Shown one piece after another: positions 9,202-18,266 of a DNA stretch of 64,000 bases. The notes beneath the pieces were generated by a model. That model worked only from the letters and a program-made list of their open reading frames with translations, made no database searches and was not told the DNA's origin. How positions within the stretch are numbered: the stretch's first letter is position 1; each line of letters opens with the position of its first letter. The stretch lies in the NCBI RefSeq assembly GCF_003149745.1, contig NZ_QGEG01000001.1:1302001-1366000 (forward strand), in the 5' to 3' direction. The translations under genes were made by a program, and so were the position numbers. This stretch comes from Flagellimonas aquimarina. GTDB taxonomy: Bacteria > Bacteroidota > Bacteroidia > Flavobacteriales > Flavobacteriaceae.

Positions 9202-9852
9202 ATGGCACAGTCAAAATCAACAAAAAAGCTGTTTAACATGGCCTACGGGCTTGGAGCATCAGTAGTAATTATTGGTGCATTATTTAAAATCCTTCACTGG
9301 GAATTTGGACCACTGACCGGTGGATTGCTTCTTGCAGTAGGACTTATTACAGAAGCATTAATCTTTGCTATTAGTGCATTTGAACCAGTGGATGATGAGT
9401 ACGATTGGTCTTTGGTTTACCCAGAATTGAACAATGGTCAAACTAAAGGAAACAAGAATGATGCTAAGCAAGCTAAAGAGGCAGAAGGTCTTCTTTCAAG
9501 AAAACTGGATGATCTTTTAAAAGAAGCTAATATCGATTCTGAACTTTTCACAAGTTTAGGAGATAGCATCAAGAATTTTGAAGGCGCTGCTAAAGGTATT
9601 GCTCCAACTACAGATGCTATTCAGCATACTAAAAAGTATTCTGAAGAATTGTCTCATGCTGCTGCTCAAATGGAATCTTTGAACAGCTTGTACAAAGTAC
9701 AGTTGGAAAGCGCGAGCAGACAAGCTTCTATTAACGAGGAAGTAGTACAGAATGCTGGTGCATTAAAAGATCAAATGGAATCTTTGGCAACAAACCTTTC
9801 TTCATTAAATGGAGTATATGGTGGAATGCTAACCGCTATGAGCAAAAACTAA
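9202..9852 (+). CDS. gldL: gliding motility / type IX secretion motor protein GldL
   Basis: Inner-membrane stator-like subunit of the proton-driven type IX motor. The N-terminus has two membrane helices (about 12-33 and 37-60: GLGASVVIIGALFKILHW, then LLLAVGLITEALIFAISAFE) with conserved charged residues. A cytoplasmic coiled-coil tail of about 150 residues follows. GldL forms a pentamer around two GldM helices in known structures. It is 216 residues, as expected. It lies between gldK and gldM in the conserved order. Confidence 0.95.
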   Translation: MAQSKSTKKLFNMAYGLGASVVIIGALFKILHWEFGPLTGGLLLAVGLITEALIFAISAFEPVDDEYDWSLVYPELNNGQTKGNKNDAKQAKEAEGLLSRKLDDLLKEANIDSELFTSLGDSIKNFEGAAKGIAPTTDAIQHTKKYSEELSHAAAQMESLNSLYKVQLESASRQASINEEVVQNAGALKDQMESLATNLSSLNGVYGGMLTAMSKN

Positions 9853-9915
9853 TTAGGGATTTGATTGATATACCAAACCCAGATCAAATTAATTATTAAT
9901 TCTAATTAGAAAAAC

Positions 9916-11484
9916 ATGGCAGGAGGAAAACAAACACCACGTCAGAAGATGATCAACCTTATGTATTTGATCTTCATCGCGATGTTGGCCTTAAATATGA
10001 GCAAGGAAGTTCTTGCAGCGTTCGGTATAATGAACGAAAAGCTTCAGACTTCCAATGAAAAGACTGCAGAAAGTAACGATAACTTTTTAGCAAGTCTTGA
10101 AACAAAAGCGTCTGAAGATGCTGAGAAATATGGTGAATTATATCAAAATGCCCAAAAGATAAAAAGCTTATCCCAAGAGTATTTTGATTACTTGGAGTCT
10201 CTTAAAAAAGGTATGACCGAAAAACTTGAAGATCCCAAAGATTATGCAAGAATGGACAACTCTGATTATTTAGATCAGAAACTTTTCCAAGGAGATAACC
10301 TATCTAAGGACGGTAAAGAATTCATGAAAAGAATTAATGATTACCGTACCCAAGTAGCAGCTATTGCACCTGCAGCTTTGAAAGAAGCCGTAAAAACAAG
10401 GTTTGCTATCGGAGATGGCAAAAAAGATGATGGTAAAGTTGAAAAGAGAGATGGTACACGTCAAGATTGGATCAACTATCATTATGAAGGGTATCCTTTA
10501 GTGGCTTCTTTGGCTAAATTGACATCACTACAAGCAGATGTTAAGGCAACTGAAGAAGATGCTTTGAAATCAATGTTGGAAGGTGAACTTACAAATCAAG
10601 TTTCACTGACAAACTTTGCTACTTCATTGCTTGCATCTAAATCTGCTTTCTACAACGGAGATAAGTACGATGGTAAGATCATTATCAGTAAAACAGATAA
10701 AACATCAACACCAGTAAAAGCTGAGTTGACTTTGGACGGTAGAAAACTGACTGAAGGAAAAGACTACAAGTTAGAAGCTGGTGGTGTTCAAATGTTGATT
10801 GGTGCCGGTAACCCTGGTGACCATGATATTGTGGGTACAATGTACTTTATGCAAGATGGTGAAGAAATTCCTGTAGAAGTTAAAAACTCTTTTGCTACAA
10901 TTTCTAAGCCTAATGCTGCGGTAATCGCTGCCGATAAGATGAATGTGGTATACCGTGGGGTTGCTAACCCTATGACCATATCTATTCCTGGTATTCCAGA
11001 TAACAAAGTTTCTGCATCTGCTCCTGGACTTTCCAAGAGAAGTGGAAGCAAGTATGTTATGAACCCAGGTAAAGGTAGAGAAGTAACTATTAGTGCTTCT
11101 GGTATTTTACCTGATGGCCAAAGGATTAGTACACCTGCAACATTCCGTATCAAGGATATTCCAAGACCAGGAGGTACTGTTCGTGGAGAAGCAGGAAGTG
11201 CTAAAATGCCTAGGAAAAACCTAGAAATATCTACTGTTGGAGCTATGTTGGAAGACTTTGATTTTGACTTGAATCTTGCTGTAAGCGGATTTAAATTTAA
11301 AGTGCCAGGTCAACCTACAATAGTTGTAAATGGAAACAAATTGAATGCTAGAGCTAAATCTGCTTTGAGAAGAGCTAAAAGAGGTGAAGCTGTTCAGATA
11401 TTCGATATCAAAGCATTCATTACAAATAACAAGAGTTACAAGTTGAAGAAAGTTTCTCCTGTTGTAGTGGAGCTTACAAACTAA
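9916..11484 (+). CDS. gldM: gliding motility / type IX secretion motor shaft GldM
   Basis: A 522-residue protein with one N-terminal membrane helix (MINLMYLIFIAMLALNMSK) and a long periplasmic part made of beta domains. Known GldM is a dimer whose single helices sit inside the GldL pentamer and whose periplasmic domains reach GldK/GldN. Recognisable features are the MAGGKQTPRQKMINLMYLIF-type start and the C-terminal domain with a Gly/Ser-rich pattern. It starts 63 bp after gldL and is followed 21 bp later by gldN, consistent with one operon. Confidence 0.96.
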   Translation: MAGGKQTPRQKMINLMYLIFIAMLALNMSKEVLAAFGIMNEKLQTSNEKTAESNDNFLASLETKASEDAEKYGELYQNAQKIKSLSQEYFDYLESLKKGMTEKLEDPKDYARMDNSDYLDQKLFQGDNLSKDGKEFMKRINDYRTQVAAIAPAALKEAVKTRFAIGDGKKDDGKVEKRDGTRQDWINYHYEGYPLVASLAKLTSLQADVKATEEDALKSMLEGELTNQVSLTNFATSLLASKSAFYNGDKYDGKIIISKTDKTSTPVKAELTLDGRKLTEGKDYKLEAGGVQMLIGAGNPGDHDIVGTMYFMQDGEEIPVEVKNSFATISKPNAAVIAADKMNVVYRGVANPMTISIPGIPDNKVSASAPGLSKRSGSKYVMNPGKGREVTISASGILPDGQRISTPATFRIKDIPRPGGTVRGEAGSAKMPRKNLEISTVGAMLEDFDFDLNLAVSGFKFKVPGQPTIVVNGNKLNARAKSALRRAKRGEAVQIFDIKAFITNNKSYKLKKVSPVVVELTN

Positions 11485-11505
11485 AAAGTATACATACAGA
11501 TAATC

Positions 11506-12408
11506 ATGAATTGGAAAAATGCATTTTTAATTGGAGCTTTAAGCTTACTGCCCATTTCAATAATGGCACAGGCAAACATTTTGAATGCCAAGCTGCCAGA
11601 AGAAATTGGGAAAAAGACTGAAGCTCAAATAGAGCAGGACAATGACGCACCCTTGGATTATGGATATACAGATGATAGAGATATCCTTTGGTCCAAAACC
11701 ATATGGGAGGTAATTGACCTAGACGAGCGTGTTAACTTTCCATTGTACTACCCAACCGATACTATTGGTATTGGAGCGGACAGAAGGTCTTTGTACCATG
11801 TTTTGATGAAGAACATCAAAAATGGAAACCTGACTGAAGTATATACGGACTCTTACTTTACTGAAAAGCGAAAGTTTGAGGATTTAAGCGCTACATTGAG
11901 CAAAGTGGATACCACGGACCTTGGATACGAGCAAATCAATGCAGGAGAAGAACTTTCTCCTGAATTTATCAACCAGAGAGATTTGACTGCTGCTGATATT
12001 GAAGAGTATCGTATAAAAGGAATATGGTATTTTGATAAACGTCAAGGAGAACTGAAGTACCGCTTACTAGGTATTGCACCAGTAGCTCCAGATGTAAACT
12101 TTGTGGATGATGAGTCTGTAGATCCAGGTGAGAACAAAGTTGAGTTGTTCTGGGTATGGTACCCGGCAGCAAGACAGGTTCTGCATGAAGCCAAGGTCTA
12201 TAATCAACGTAATTCTGCACGCCCCATAACTTTTGATATGCTGTTGAACGCAAGGCGTTTTAATGCAGTGATCTATAAGGAGGACAATGTCCACGGGGAT
12301 CGTGAAATTGACGATTACGTTTTCGACAATGCACTGTTCCAGTTATTGGAGTCCAAAAGGATCAAGGAAGTTATCCGTGATCGTGAGCAGGACATGTGGG
12401 CTTACTAA
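11506..12408 (+). CDS. gldN: gliding motility / type IX secretion ring protein GldN
   Basis: A 300-residue periplasmic protein with a cleavable signal peptide (FLIGALSLLPISIMAQA) and the conserved DDRDILWSKTIWEVIDLDERVNFPLYYP-type region (positions about 53-80), typical of GldN. It partners with GldK in the periplasmic ring. It is the last gene of the operon and is followed by a strong intrinsic terminator 38 bp after the stop. Confidence 0.96.
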   Translation: MNWKNAFLIGALSLLPISIMAQANILNAKLPEEIGKKTEAQIEQDNDAPLDYGYTDDRDILWSKTIWEVIDLDERVNFPLYYPTDTIGIGADRRSLYHVLMKNIKNGNLTEVYTDSYFTEKRKFEDLSATLSKVDTTDLGYEQINAGEELSPEFINQRDLTAADIEEYRIKGIWYFDKRQGELKYRLLGIAPVAPDVNFVDDESVDPGENKVELFWVWYPAARQVLHEAKVYNQRNSARPITFDMLLNARRFNAVIYKEDNVHGDREIDDYVFDNALFQLLESKRIKEVIRDREQDMWAY

Positions 12409-12445
12409 GCCTTAATGATTAAATTTTCCAATTCAATTCATATAG

Positions 12446-12474
12446 ACGCCGCACTTTTGTGCGGCGTTTTTTAT
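12446..12474 (+). terminator. intrinsic terminator of the gldKLMN operon
   Basis: A perfect 9-bp GC-rich stem ACGCCGCAC / GTGCGGCGT with a TTTT loop and a T-rich tail follows gldN. Confidence 0.92.
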
Positions 12475-12538
12475 TTTTCCTCATTAGCCATTTCAGAGAG
12501 AGCCAAGAAATCCAATTCAGGATGTTTACTTTTGCCAA

Positions 12539-13594
12539 ATGTTGGATTATGTAATAGTTGGTCTTGGTTTGGCCGGAATCTCATTTTGCGAAATTCTGGA
12601 AAAAGAAGGCAAATCCTTTAAGGTAATTTCAGATGATTCTCAACAGGCTTCCCTAGTAGCTGGTGGACTTTATAATCCAGTTATCTTAAAAAGATTCACC
12701 ATGGCTTGGAACGCCAAGGAACAAATGGATTTAGCCTTGCCATTTTATAAAGGCTTAGAACAAAAATTGGGAGTAAAGCTGGATTACACCATTCCAGTGC
12801 TGCGCAGATTTGCATCTATAGAAGAACAAAATGTCTGGTTTGAGGCAGCGGACCGCCCAGGACTTGATCACTTCCTATCTACCACCATTTTAGAAAACAA
12901 AAATAAAAGTATAGATGCCCCATTTGGTTTTGGTGAAGTAAAACATACAGGACGAATAGATACCAAGACATTGCTTACATTTTATTCAGAATATCTAGTT
13001 AAGCAAGGACTTTTGGTTAAAGAACCATTCGATTTTTCTTGTTTAGAGACATTTGAAGGGCACATTTCTTATAAAACAGTTAAAGCAAGGCAAATTGTTT
13101 TTGCTTGCGGCTATGGGCTTAAAAACAATCCTTTTTTCAATTATTTACCGCTAAATGGTACCAAAGGTGAGCTGTTGACCATAAAAGCTCCACAATACAA
13201 AGAGAAACATGTAATTAAATCTTCGGTTTTTACTATTCCCCTTCAAGGCGATGTTTACAGAGTGGGAGCAACGTATAAATGGAAAGATAAAACCAATCTA
13301 CCTACAGAAGACTCCAAAAATGAACTTTTAGAAAAACTGAAGACTTTTTTAAAGTGCGATTTCGAAATTGTTGAACATGTTGCCGGAATTAGACCAACTG
13401 TAGTGGACAGAAGGCCATTGGTGGGTGAGCACCCTGAACGTAAAAACCTATATGTATTAAATGGTTTTGGTTCCAGAGGTGTGCTTATAGCACCAGATGT
13501 TTCAAAACGGCTTTACAACAAAATTGAAAAGAGTACGGCACTTGATCCAGAAATAGATATCCAAAGGTTTACAAAAAAGTACTACTCCAATTGA
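12539..13594 (+). CDS. FAD-dependent oxidoreductase (DAO family)
   Basis: A 351-residue protein beginning with the dinucleotide-binding beta-alpha-beta motif (VIVGLGLAGISFCE, residues 5-18) and ending with the DAO-type C-terminal motif (GIRPTVVDRRPLVG, then LNGFGSRGV). This is the layout of glycine oxidase-like amine/amino-acid oxidases. The substrate cannot be deduced. It follows the gldN terminator as a separate unit, and its 3' end overlaps that of the convergent DUF983 gene by 13 bp. Confidence 0.85.
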   Translation: MLDYVIVGLGLAGISFCEILEKEGKSFKVISDDSQQASLVAGGLYNPVILKRFTMAWNAKEQMDLALPFYKGLEQKLGVKLDYTIPVLRRFASIEEQNVWFEAADRPGLDHFLSTTILENKNKSIDAPFGFGEVKHTGRIDTKTLLTFYSEYLVKQGLLVKEPFDFSCLETFEGHISYKTVKARQIVFACGYGLKNNPFFNYLPLNGTKGELLTIKAPQYKEKHVIKSSVFTIPLQGDVYRVGATYKWKDKTNLPTEDSKNELLEKLKTFLKCDFEIVEHVAGIRPTVVDRRPLVGEHPERKNLYVLNGFGSRGVLIAPDVSKRLYNKIEKSTALDPEIDIQRFTKKYYSN

Positions 13595-13974
13595 CCCTTA
13601 ATGGACTTGGGCTCATACTTAATAAAAAAGTTGATCCAGATATTTCGGGACAAACGGATAATAAAGGGCATAAAAACAATCATGGTAAGCACTATGGCGA
13701 TAAAGGTGTTTACGAGAGAGGCCCCAATAAATAAAAACGCTATTACAAAAGCAGCAACAGCAAAAGCAATACCCACTCCATAACTTACGTACATGGAACC
13801 ATAAAAGAACGAGGGTTCAATTTTATATTTGGTGCCGCAATGTGAACAGCGTTCATGCATCTTAAAAATCTGGGAAATAGCATATGGATTATTATTGATA
13901 TACATGCTCTCTTCATGACATTTGGGACAACTTCCTGTTAAAATACTGTAGAGTTTGTTTCCTTTTTTTAACAT
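13582..13974 (-). CDS. DUF983 family zinc-ribbon membrane protein
   Basis: About 130 residues. A zinc ribbon is formed by GSCPKCHEE and ERCSHCGTKY, followed by two membrane helices (about VSYGVGIAFAVAAFVIAFLF and FIAIVLTMIVFMPFIIRL) and a short tail. This is the DUF983 layout; function is unknown. I chose the ATG at 13974 (MLKKGNKLYSILTG) because the family starts at this sequence; the open frame extends 13 codons further to 14013. The gene is convergent with and overlaps the FAD oxidoreductase. Confidence 0.85.
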   Translation of the reverse strand: MLKKGNKLYSILTGSCPKCHEESMYINNNPYAISQIFKMHERCSHCGTKYKIEPSFFYGSMYVSYGVGIAFAVAAFVIAFLFIGASLVNTFIAIVLTMIVFMPFIIRLSRNIWINFFIKYEPKSIKGQLE

Positions 13975-14039
13975 TTGCAGCAATTTTGCATAAAAATACG
14001 GATTCACCCACATTTGTTTTGTAATTCAGGTCACATAAA

Positions 14040-15950
14040 ATGCTAAACATTCATAACCTTTCTGTCGCTTTTGGAGGCGAATATCTTTTTGAGGAAATAG
14101 CCTTTCGGTTAAACGGTGGGGACAGGGTTGGCCTAATTGGAAAAAATGGAGCCGGTAAATCCACTCTACTAAAACTACTTTCTAAAGAAATGGATCCAGA
14201 CTCTGGGACCATTGCTATGGAAAAAGATATTAAAATAGGGTTTTTAAAGCAGGATATCGATTTTGAACAAGGCAGAACGGTATTGGAAGAATCTTATCAG
14301 GCATTTTTTGAGCTTAAATCTTTAGAGGTCAAACTAGATGAGATAAATCAAGAACTGGCAGAAAGAACTGATTATGAAAGTGATGCCTACAATCAATTAA
14401 TGATTGATTTGACCGACGTCACCCATCGGTATGAGATTCTTGGAGGTTATAACTATCAAGGAGAGACAGAAAAGGTTTTGTTGGGATTAGGTTTCAAGAG
14501 AGACGACTTTAACAAAGCCACTGATACCTTTTCTGGTGGTTGGCGTATGCGAATTGAGTTGGCAAAACTATTGCTCCAGAGCAACGATGTTCTGCTTTTG
14601 GATGAACCTACTAACCATTTGGATATTGAATCCATTATTTGGTTGGAGCAATTTCTCAATAACTACCCAGGTGCTGTAGTAATCGTTTCGCACGATAAAA
14701 TGTTTTTGGATAATGTAACCAACAGAACCATAGAGATTTCTCTTGGGAGAATTTATGATTACAACAAGCCTTATTCTAAATTTCTAATACTTAGAAAAGA
14801 AATTAAAGAACAACAGTTAAGTGCCCAAAAGAACCAAGAGAAACAAATACAACAGACCGAAAAACTAATCGAAAAGTTTAGAGCTAAAGCCAGTAAAGCC
14901 TCTATGGCCCAATCCCTAATAAAAAAATTGGACAAGATTGATCGCATTGAAGTAGATGAGGACGACAATAGCTCCATGAATGTAAAGTTTCCTGTTTCTG
15001 TGACTCCGGGCAAAGTAGTTGCCGAACTTGAAAATCTATCCAAGAATTATGGAGAAAAGCAAGTTTTAGAACATATTGACCTTTTAGTGGAACGGAGCAG
15101 TAAAACAGCCTTTGTTGGTCAAAATGGACAAGGAAAAACCACATTGGCAAAAATAATGGTGGGCGAACTGGACTATACAGGAGGACTTAAGATTGGACAC
15201 AACGTACAGATTGGTTATTTTGCTCAAAACCAAGCCGAATATCTAGATGGTAAAAAGACGGTGCTAGATACCATGATAGATGCTGCAAATGAAAGCAACC
15301 GCGGTAAAGTAAGAGATATTTTGGGCTCTTTTTTATTTCGGGGAGATGAGGTGGAAAAATATGTTAAGGTTTTGTCCGGTGGGGAACGTAACCGCTTGGC
15401 ATTGGCCAAAATGCTATTGCAGCCCTTTAATGTGCTGGTGATGGATGAGCCCACGAACCATTTGGATATAAAATCCAAGAACGTTCTTAAAAAAGCATTA
15501 CAAAATTTTGAAGGAACATTGATTTTGGTTTCTCATGACCGAGACTTTCTTCAAGGACTAACAGACCGGGTTTATGAGTTTAAAGATGGCAACATCAAAG
15601 AGTATTTAGGGGACATTGATTTTTATTTGGAACAGCGAAAGGCTGAAGATTTCAGAAAGATTGAAAAGGGTGAAAAGAAAGTTATAGTTGAAAAGGTACA
15701 GCTCAAAGAGAATGACTATCAAACCCAAAAGAAACTAAAATCCTTAAAGAATAGGCTAAGTAGTGTGGAAAAGAAAATTTCGCAACTGGAAAAGGATATT
15801 GCGGAAATCGATCACAATATGTTATTGGACTATGATACAACCATAGCGGCCCCAGGTTTTTTTGATGACTATCAGGGAAAAAAGGACCTTTTGGAATCCT
15901 TAATGGAGGATTGGGAAAAATTGTCCAATGAACTAGAAGTATTGGGCTAG
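14040..15950 (+). CDS. ABC-F family ATP-binding protein
   Basis: A 636-residue protein with two ABC ATPase domains and no membrane segment, as in ABC-F translation factors (EttA/Uup/YheS type). Domain 1 has Walker A GKNGAGKST, signature FSGGWRMR and Walker B VLLLDEPTNHLD; domain 2 has GQNGQGKTT, LSGGERNR and VLVMDEPTNHLD. The linker between them is charged and helical, and the C-terminus (from about 560) is a coiled coil like that of Uup. Likely acts on ribosomes or DNA structures; the exact subfamily is uncertain. It is divergent from the DUF983 gene. Confidence 0.93.
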   Translation: MLNIHNLSVAFGGEYLFEEIAFRLNGGDRVGLIGKNGAGKSTLLKLLSKEMDPDSGTIAMEKDIKIGFLKQDIDFEQGRTVLEESYQAFFELKSLEVKLDEINQELAERTDYESDAYNQLMIDLTDVTHRYEILGGYNYQGETEKVLLGLGFKRDDFNKATDTFSGGWRMRIELAKLLLQSNDVLLLDEPTNHLDIESIIWLEQFLNNYPGAVVIVSHDKMFLDNVTNRTIEISLGRIYDYNKPYSKFLILRKEIKEQQLSAQKNQEKQIQQTEKLIEKFRAKASKASMAQSLIKKLDKIDRIEVDEDDNSSMNVKFPVSVTPGKVVAELENLSKNYGEKQVLEHIDLLVERSSKTAFVGQNGQGKTTLAKIMVGELDYTGGLKIGHNVQIGYFAQNQAEYLDGKKTVLDTMIDAANESNRGKVRDILGSFLFRGDEVEKYVKVLSGGERNRLALAKMLLQPFNVLVMDEPTNHLDIKSKNVLKKALQNFEGTLILVSHDRDFLQGLTDRVYEFKDGNIKEYLGDIDFYLEQRKAEDFRKIEKGEKKVIVEKVQLKENDYQTQKKLKSLKNRLSSVEKKISQLEKDIAEIDHNMLLDYDTTIAAPGFFDDYQGKKDLLESLMEDWEKLSNELEVLG

Positions 15951-16021
15951 AAGCTACTAAAAATAATCGCTCACCACGCTTTTCGCCTCTTTTACAACAT
16001 ATTTCTCTTGATTCACCTATT

Positions 16022-16062
16022 TAATTTGTAGGTATTTTCCTTCTATTCGTAATTTGTAGGTA
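16022..16062 (+). repeat. 13-bp direct repeat TAATTTGTAGGTA upstream of the LRR gene
   Basis: Identical copies of TAATTTGTAGGTA at 16022-16034 and 16050-16062, 28 bp apart, lie 24 bp before the LRR start codon. Each contains a TTTG that could be a -7 element, so these may be tandem promoters or a direct-repeat operator. Confidence 0.6.
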
Positions 16063-16085
16063 AATTCTTATGAATTGAATTTTCT

Positions 16086-16973
16086 ATGACTAGACTAACC
16101 ACATTCTTCTTATTGCTTTTTTTTGTGACCAACCATGTCTTTTCCAGTGTTGAAGTTTCACAAAAGGAAAAAAGCGCGCTCATTGACCTTTTTATTAGTA
16201 CAAATGGTGAAGAATGGAGTGCTTCGTGGGACTTAAATAAACCCGTACATACCTGGAAAGGTGTTGAGCTCAAGGATAATCATGTGGTGGGTATCAATCT
16301 ATTCAGAAACAATTTAGAAGGTGTTCTTCCAGAAAGTCTTGGAAAACTAAAATACCTTACCCATTTGAACCTTGCTTTTAACAGTATAACCGGAGTTCTG
16401 CCAAAGGATATTGTCAAACTTAAAAATCTAAAAGTACTTCGTTTGGAAATGAATCGAATAAAAGGTTCATTGCCATTGGGAATAGGACAACTTCAGGAGC
16501 TTCAGGTGTTTTCAATGTTCAATAATTTTTTAAGCGGATCAATACCATCAACTTTCGGAGAGTTAAAGAACTTAAGAGAACTTAATTTATCCAGCAACAA
16601 CCTTAAAGGACTAATTCCCAATTCCATAGGAAATTTGACCAAGTTAGAGGCATTGGGGCTTTTTGAAAACAATTTGGAAGGGTCGATTCCAGAGGAAATG
16701 GGAAAACTTGGTGAACTACGAGAATTGGTACTTGCTAACAACCAACTGGGCGGAGAGATTCCTTCAGAATTTGGACAATTGGCCAGCTTAAAAATACTTC
16801 AGCTTCAAAACAATAGATTCAATTCTTATAAAGGTCTAAGAGAGATGGATACAAAACAGTTTTTGGTTTTTGATACTGATGAAAAAACATTAAATCCAAA
16901 ATTCAATGAAATTCAACTGCAACGCACACGAATGGCGGATACAAAATTTGAAGATGTTGACGAGAATGAGTAG
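16086..16973 (+). CDS. secreted leucine-rich-repeat protein
   Basis: A 295-residue protein with a signal peptide (TTFFLLLFFVTNHVFSS) and eight or so plant-type LRRs with the L-x-x-L-x-L-x-x-N-x-L-x-G-x-I/L-P pattern (for example LNLSSNNLKGLIPNSIGNL). The N-terminal cap resembles plant receptor LRR caps (ALIDLFISTNGEEW). There is no lipobox and no C-terminal type IX sorting domain. It probably binds proteins or glycans outside the inner membrane; the partner is unknown. It is transcribed alone, between a direct-repeat upstream region and an intrinsic terminator. Confidence 0.85.
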   Translation: MTRLTTFFLLLFFVTNHVFSSVEVSQKEKSALIDLFISTNGEEWSASWDLNKPVHTWKGVELKDNHVVGINLFRNNLEGVLPESLGKLKYLTHLNLAFNSITGVLPKDIVKLKNLKVLRLEMNRIKGSLPLGIGQLQELQVFSMFNNFLSGSIPSTFGELKNLRELNLSSNNLKGLIPNSIGNLTKLEALGLFENNLEGSIPEEMGKLGELRELVLANNQLGGEIPSEFGQLASLKILQLQNNRFNSYKGLREMDTKQFLVFDTDEKTLNPKFNEIQLQRTRMADTKFEDVDENE

Positions 16974-17000
16974 TTAGTTATACTTTAGTTTGTTTGGTTT

Positions 17001-17029
17001 GGGGATGCAGGCGTGTATCCCCTTTTTTT
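17001..17029 (+). terminator. intrinsic terminator after the LRR gene
   Basis: Stem GGGGAT / ATCCCC with a 10-nt loop is followed by seven T. Confidence 0.8.
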
Positions 17030-17129
17030 GTTTAGAAAAACAAAGTTTTCCATAAACAATTTATGAAATATTTAACCATACAACGCTAATGAAGCGAATA
17101 GTTTTGCAAAAGACTAATTCATCCTACGC

Positions 17130-18266
17130 ATGCGCAAGCTAATTATTTCCGCCGTTTTTGGCGGACTCATTATTTTTGGATCCTTATATTTTGCAGGATT
17201 GATTGCAGGAAGCAAAGACAGTAAAAGGCCAAAACCAGAAAAAGTTATTAAAACCGTTTTTGTTGATACCGTTAAAAATACAGTCATTCCAATTGTTGTT
17301 CCTGCTAATGGAAATCTAAAGGCAAAGAGGAGAGTAGAGCTGTTTTCTGAGGTGCAGGGCGTTTTTAGATCTGGAAGTAAATTGTTCAGAACAGGGCAAG
17401 AATACAATGCGGGGCAAACACTTATTCGTATAGATGCAAATGAGTATTATGCCAGCGTGCAATCTGCAAAAAGCAATTTGTACAATTTGCTTACCTCAAT
17501 AATGCCAGATTTGCGGTTAGACTATCCAGAAATATACCCTAAATGGCAGGAGTACTTAAACGGTTTTGACCTTAATGGTACAACACCAAAATTACCCGAA
17601 ATGACTTCTGAAAAGGAAAAGTTCTTTATTTCAGGTAGAGGGATAATATCAAATTATTACAACGTAAAAAATTTAGAGCAGCGACTCTCCAAATACAATA
17701 TTACCGCGCCGTTTAAAGGCGTCTTGACTGATGCATTGGTTACAGAAGGTACCTTAGTGAGGGTAGGACAGAAATTAGGGGAATATATCAACATAGGAGT
17801 TTATGAATTAGAAGTTTCAATAAGTAAAACCTATGGAGATTTCTTAAAGGTTGGTAAAAAAGTGGCACTTTCCAATTTAAATAAGACCAAGGAATATATG
17901 GGAGAGGTTACTAGGGTAAATGGCAGGGTTGATCAGAACTCCCAGACTATAACCGTTTTTATTGAGGTCAGCGGTGATAACCTAAAAGAAGGCCAATATC
18001 TCGAAGCCAATTTACAGGCCAAGGAAGAGCCAAATGCAATTGAAATAGATCGTTCGTTGCTATTGGAAAACAATCAAATCTTTGTGGTCAGGGACTCTAT
18101 CCTAGAGCTTATTGACGTAAACCCCGTTTACTTTACGGATAAGAAGGTGGTTTTGAAAAACGTTCCCGATAGTGAGGTTATTATTGCCAAGGCATTGACT
18201 GGGGCTTATGCAGGAATGCTGGTTAAAGTATTTGATGAGGACAAACCAAAAAAGGCCAAATCGTGA
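17130..18266 (+). CDS. RND efflux periplasmic adaptor (membrane fusion protein)
   Basis: A 378-residue HlyD/AcrA-type adaptor. The N-terminal helix (IISAVFGGLIIFGSLYFAGL) anchors it, followed by a barrel-sandwich half (VVPANGNLKAKRRVELFSEVQG), a helical hairpin, the second half (ITAPFKGVLTDALVTEGTLV) and a beta-barrel. Its stop overlaps the GTG start of the pump gene (GTGA). With the next two genes it forms a complete tripartite exporter. The substrate cannot be told. Confidence 0.92.
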   Translation: MRKLIISAVFGGLIIFGSLYFAGLIAGSKDSKRPKPEKVIKTVFVDTVKNTVIPIVVPANGNLKAKRRVELFSEVQGVFRSGSKLFRTGQEYNAGQTLIRIDANEYYASVQSAKSNLYNLLTSIMPDLRLDYPEIYPKWQEYLNGFDLNGTTPKLPEMTSEKEKFFISGRGIISNYYNVKNLEQRLSKYNITAPFKGVLTDALVTEGTLVRVGQKLGEYINIGVYELEVSISKTYGDFLKVGKKVALSNLNKTKEYMGEVTRVNGRVDQNSQTITVFIEVSGDNLKEGQYLEANLQAKEEPNAIEIDRSLLLENNQIFVVRDSILELIDVNPVYFTDKKVVLKNVPDSEVIIAKALTGAYAGMLVKVFDEDKPKKAKS

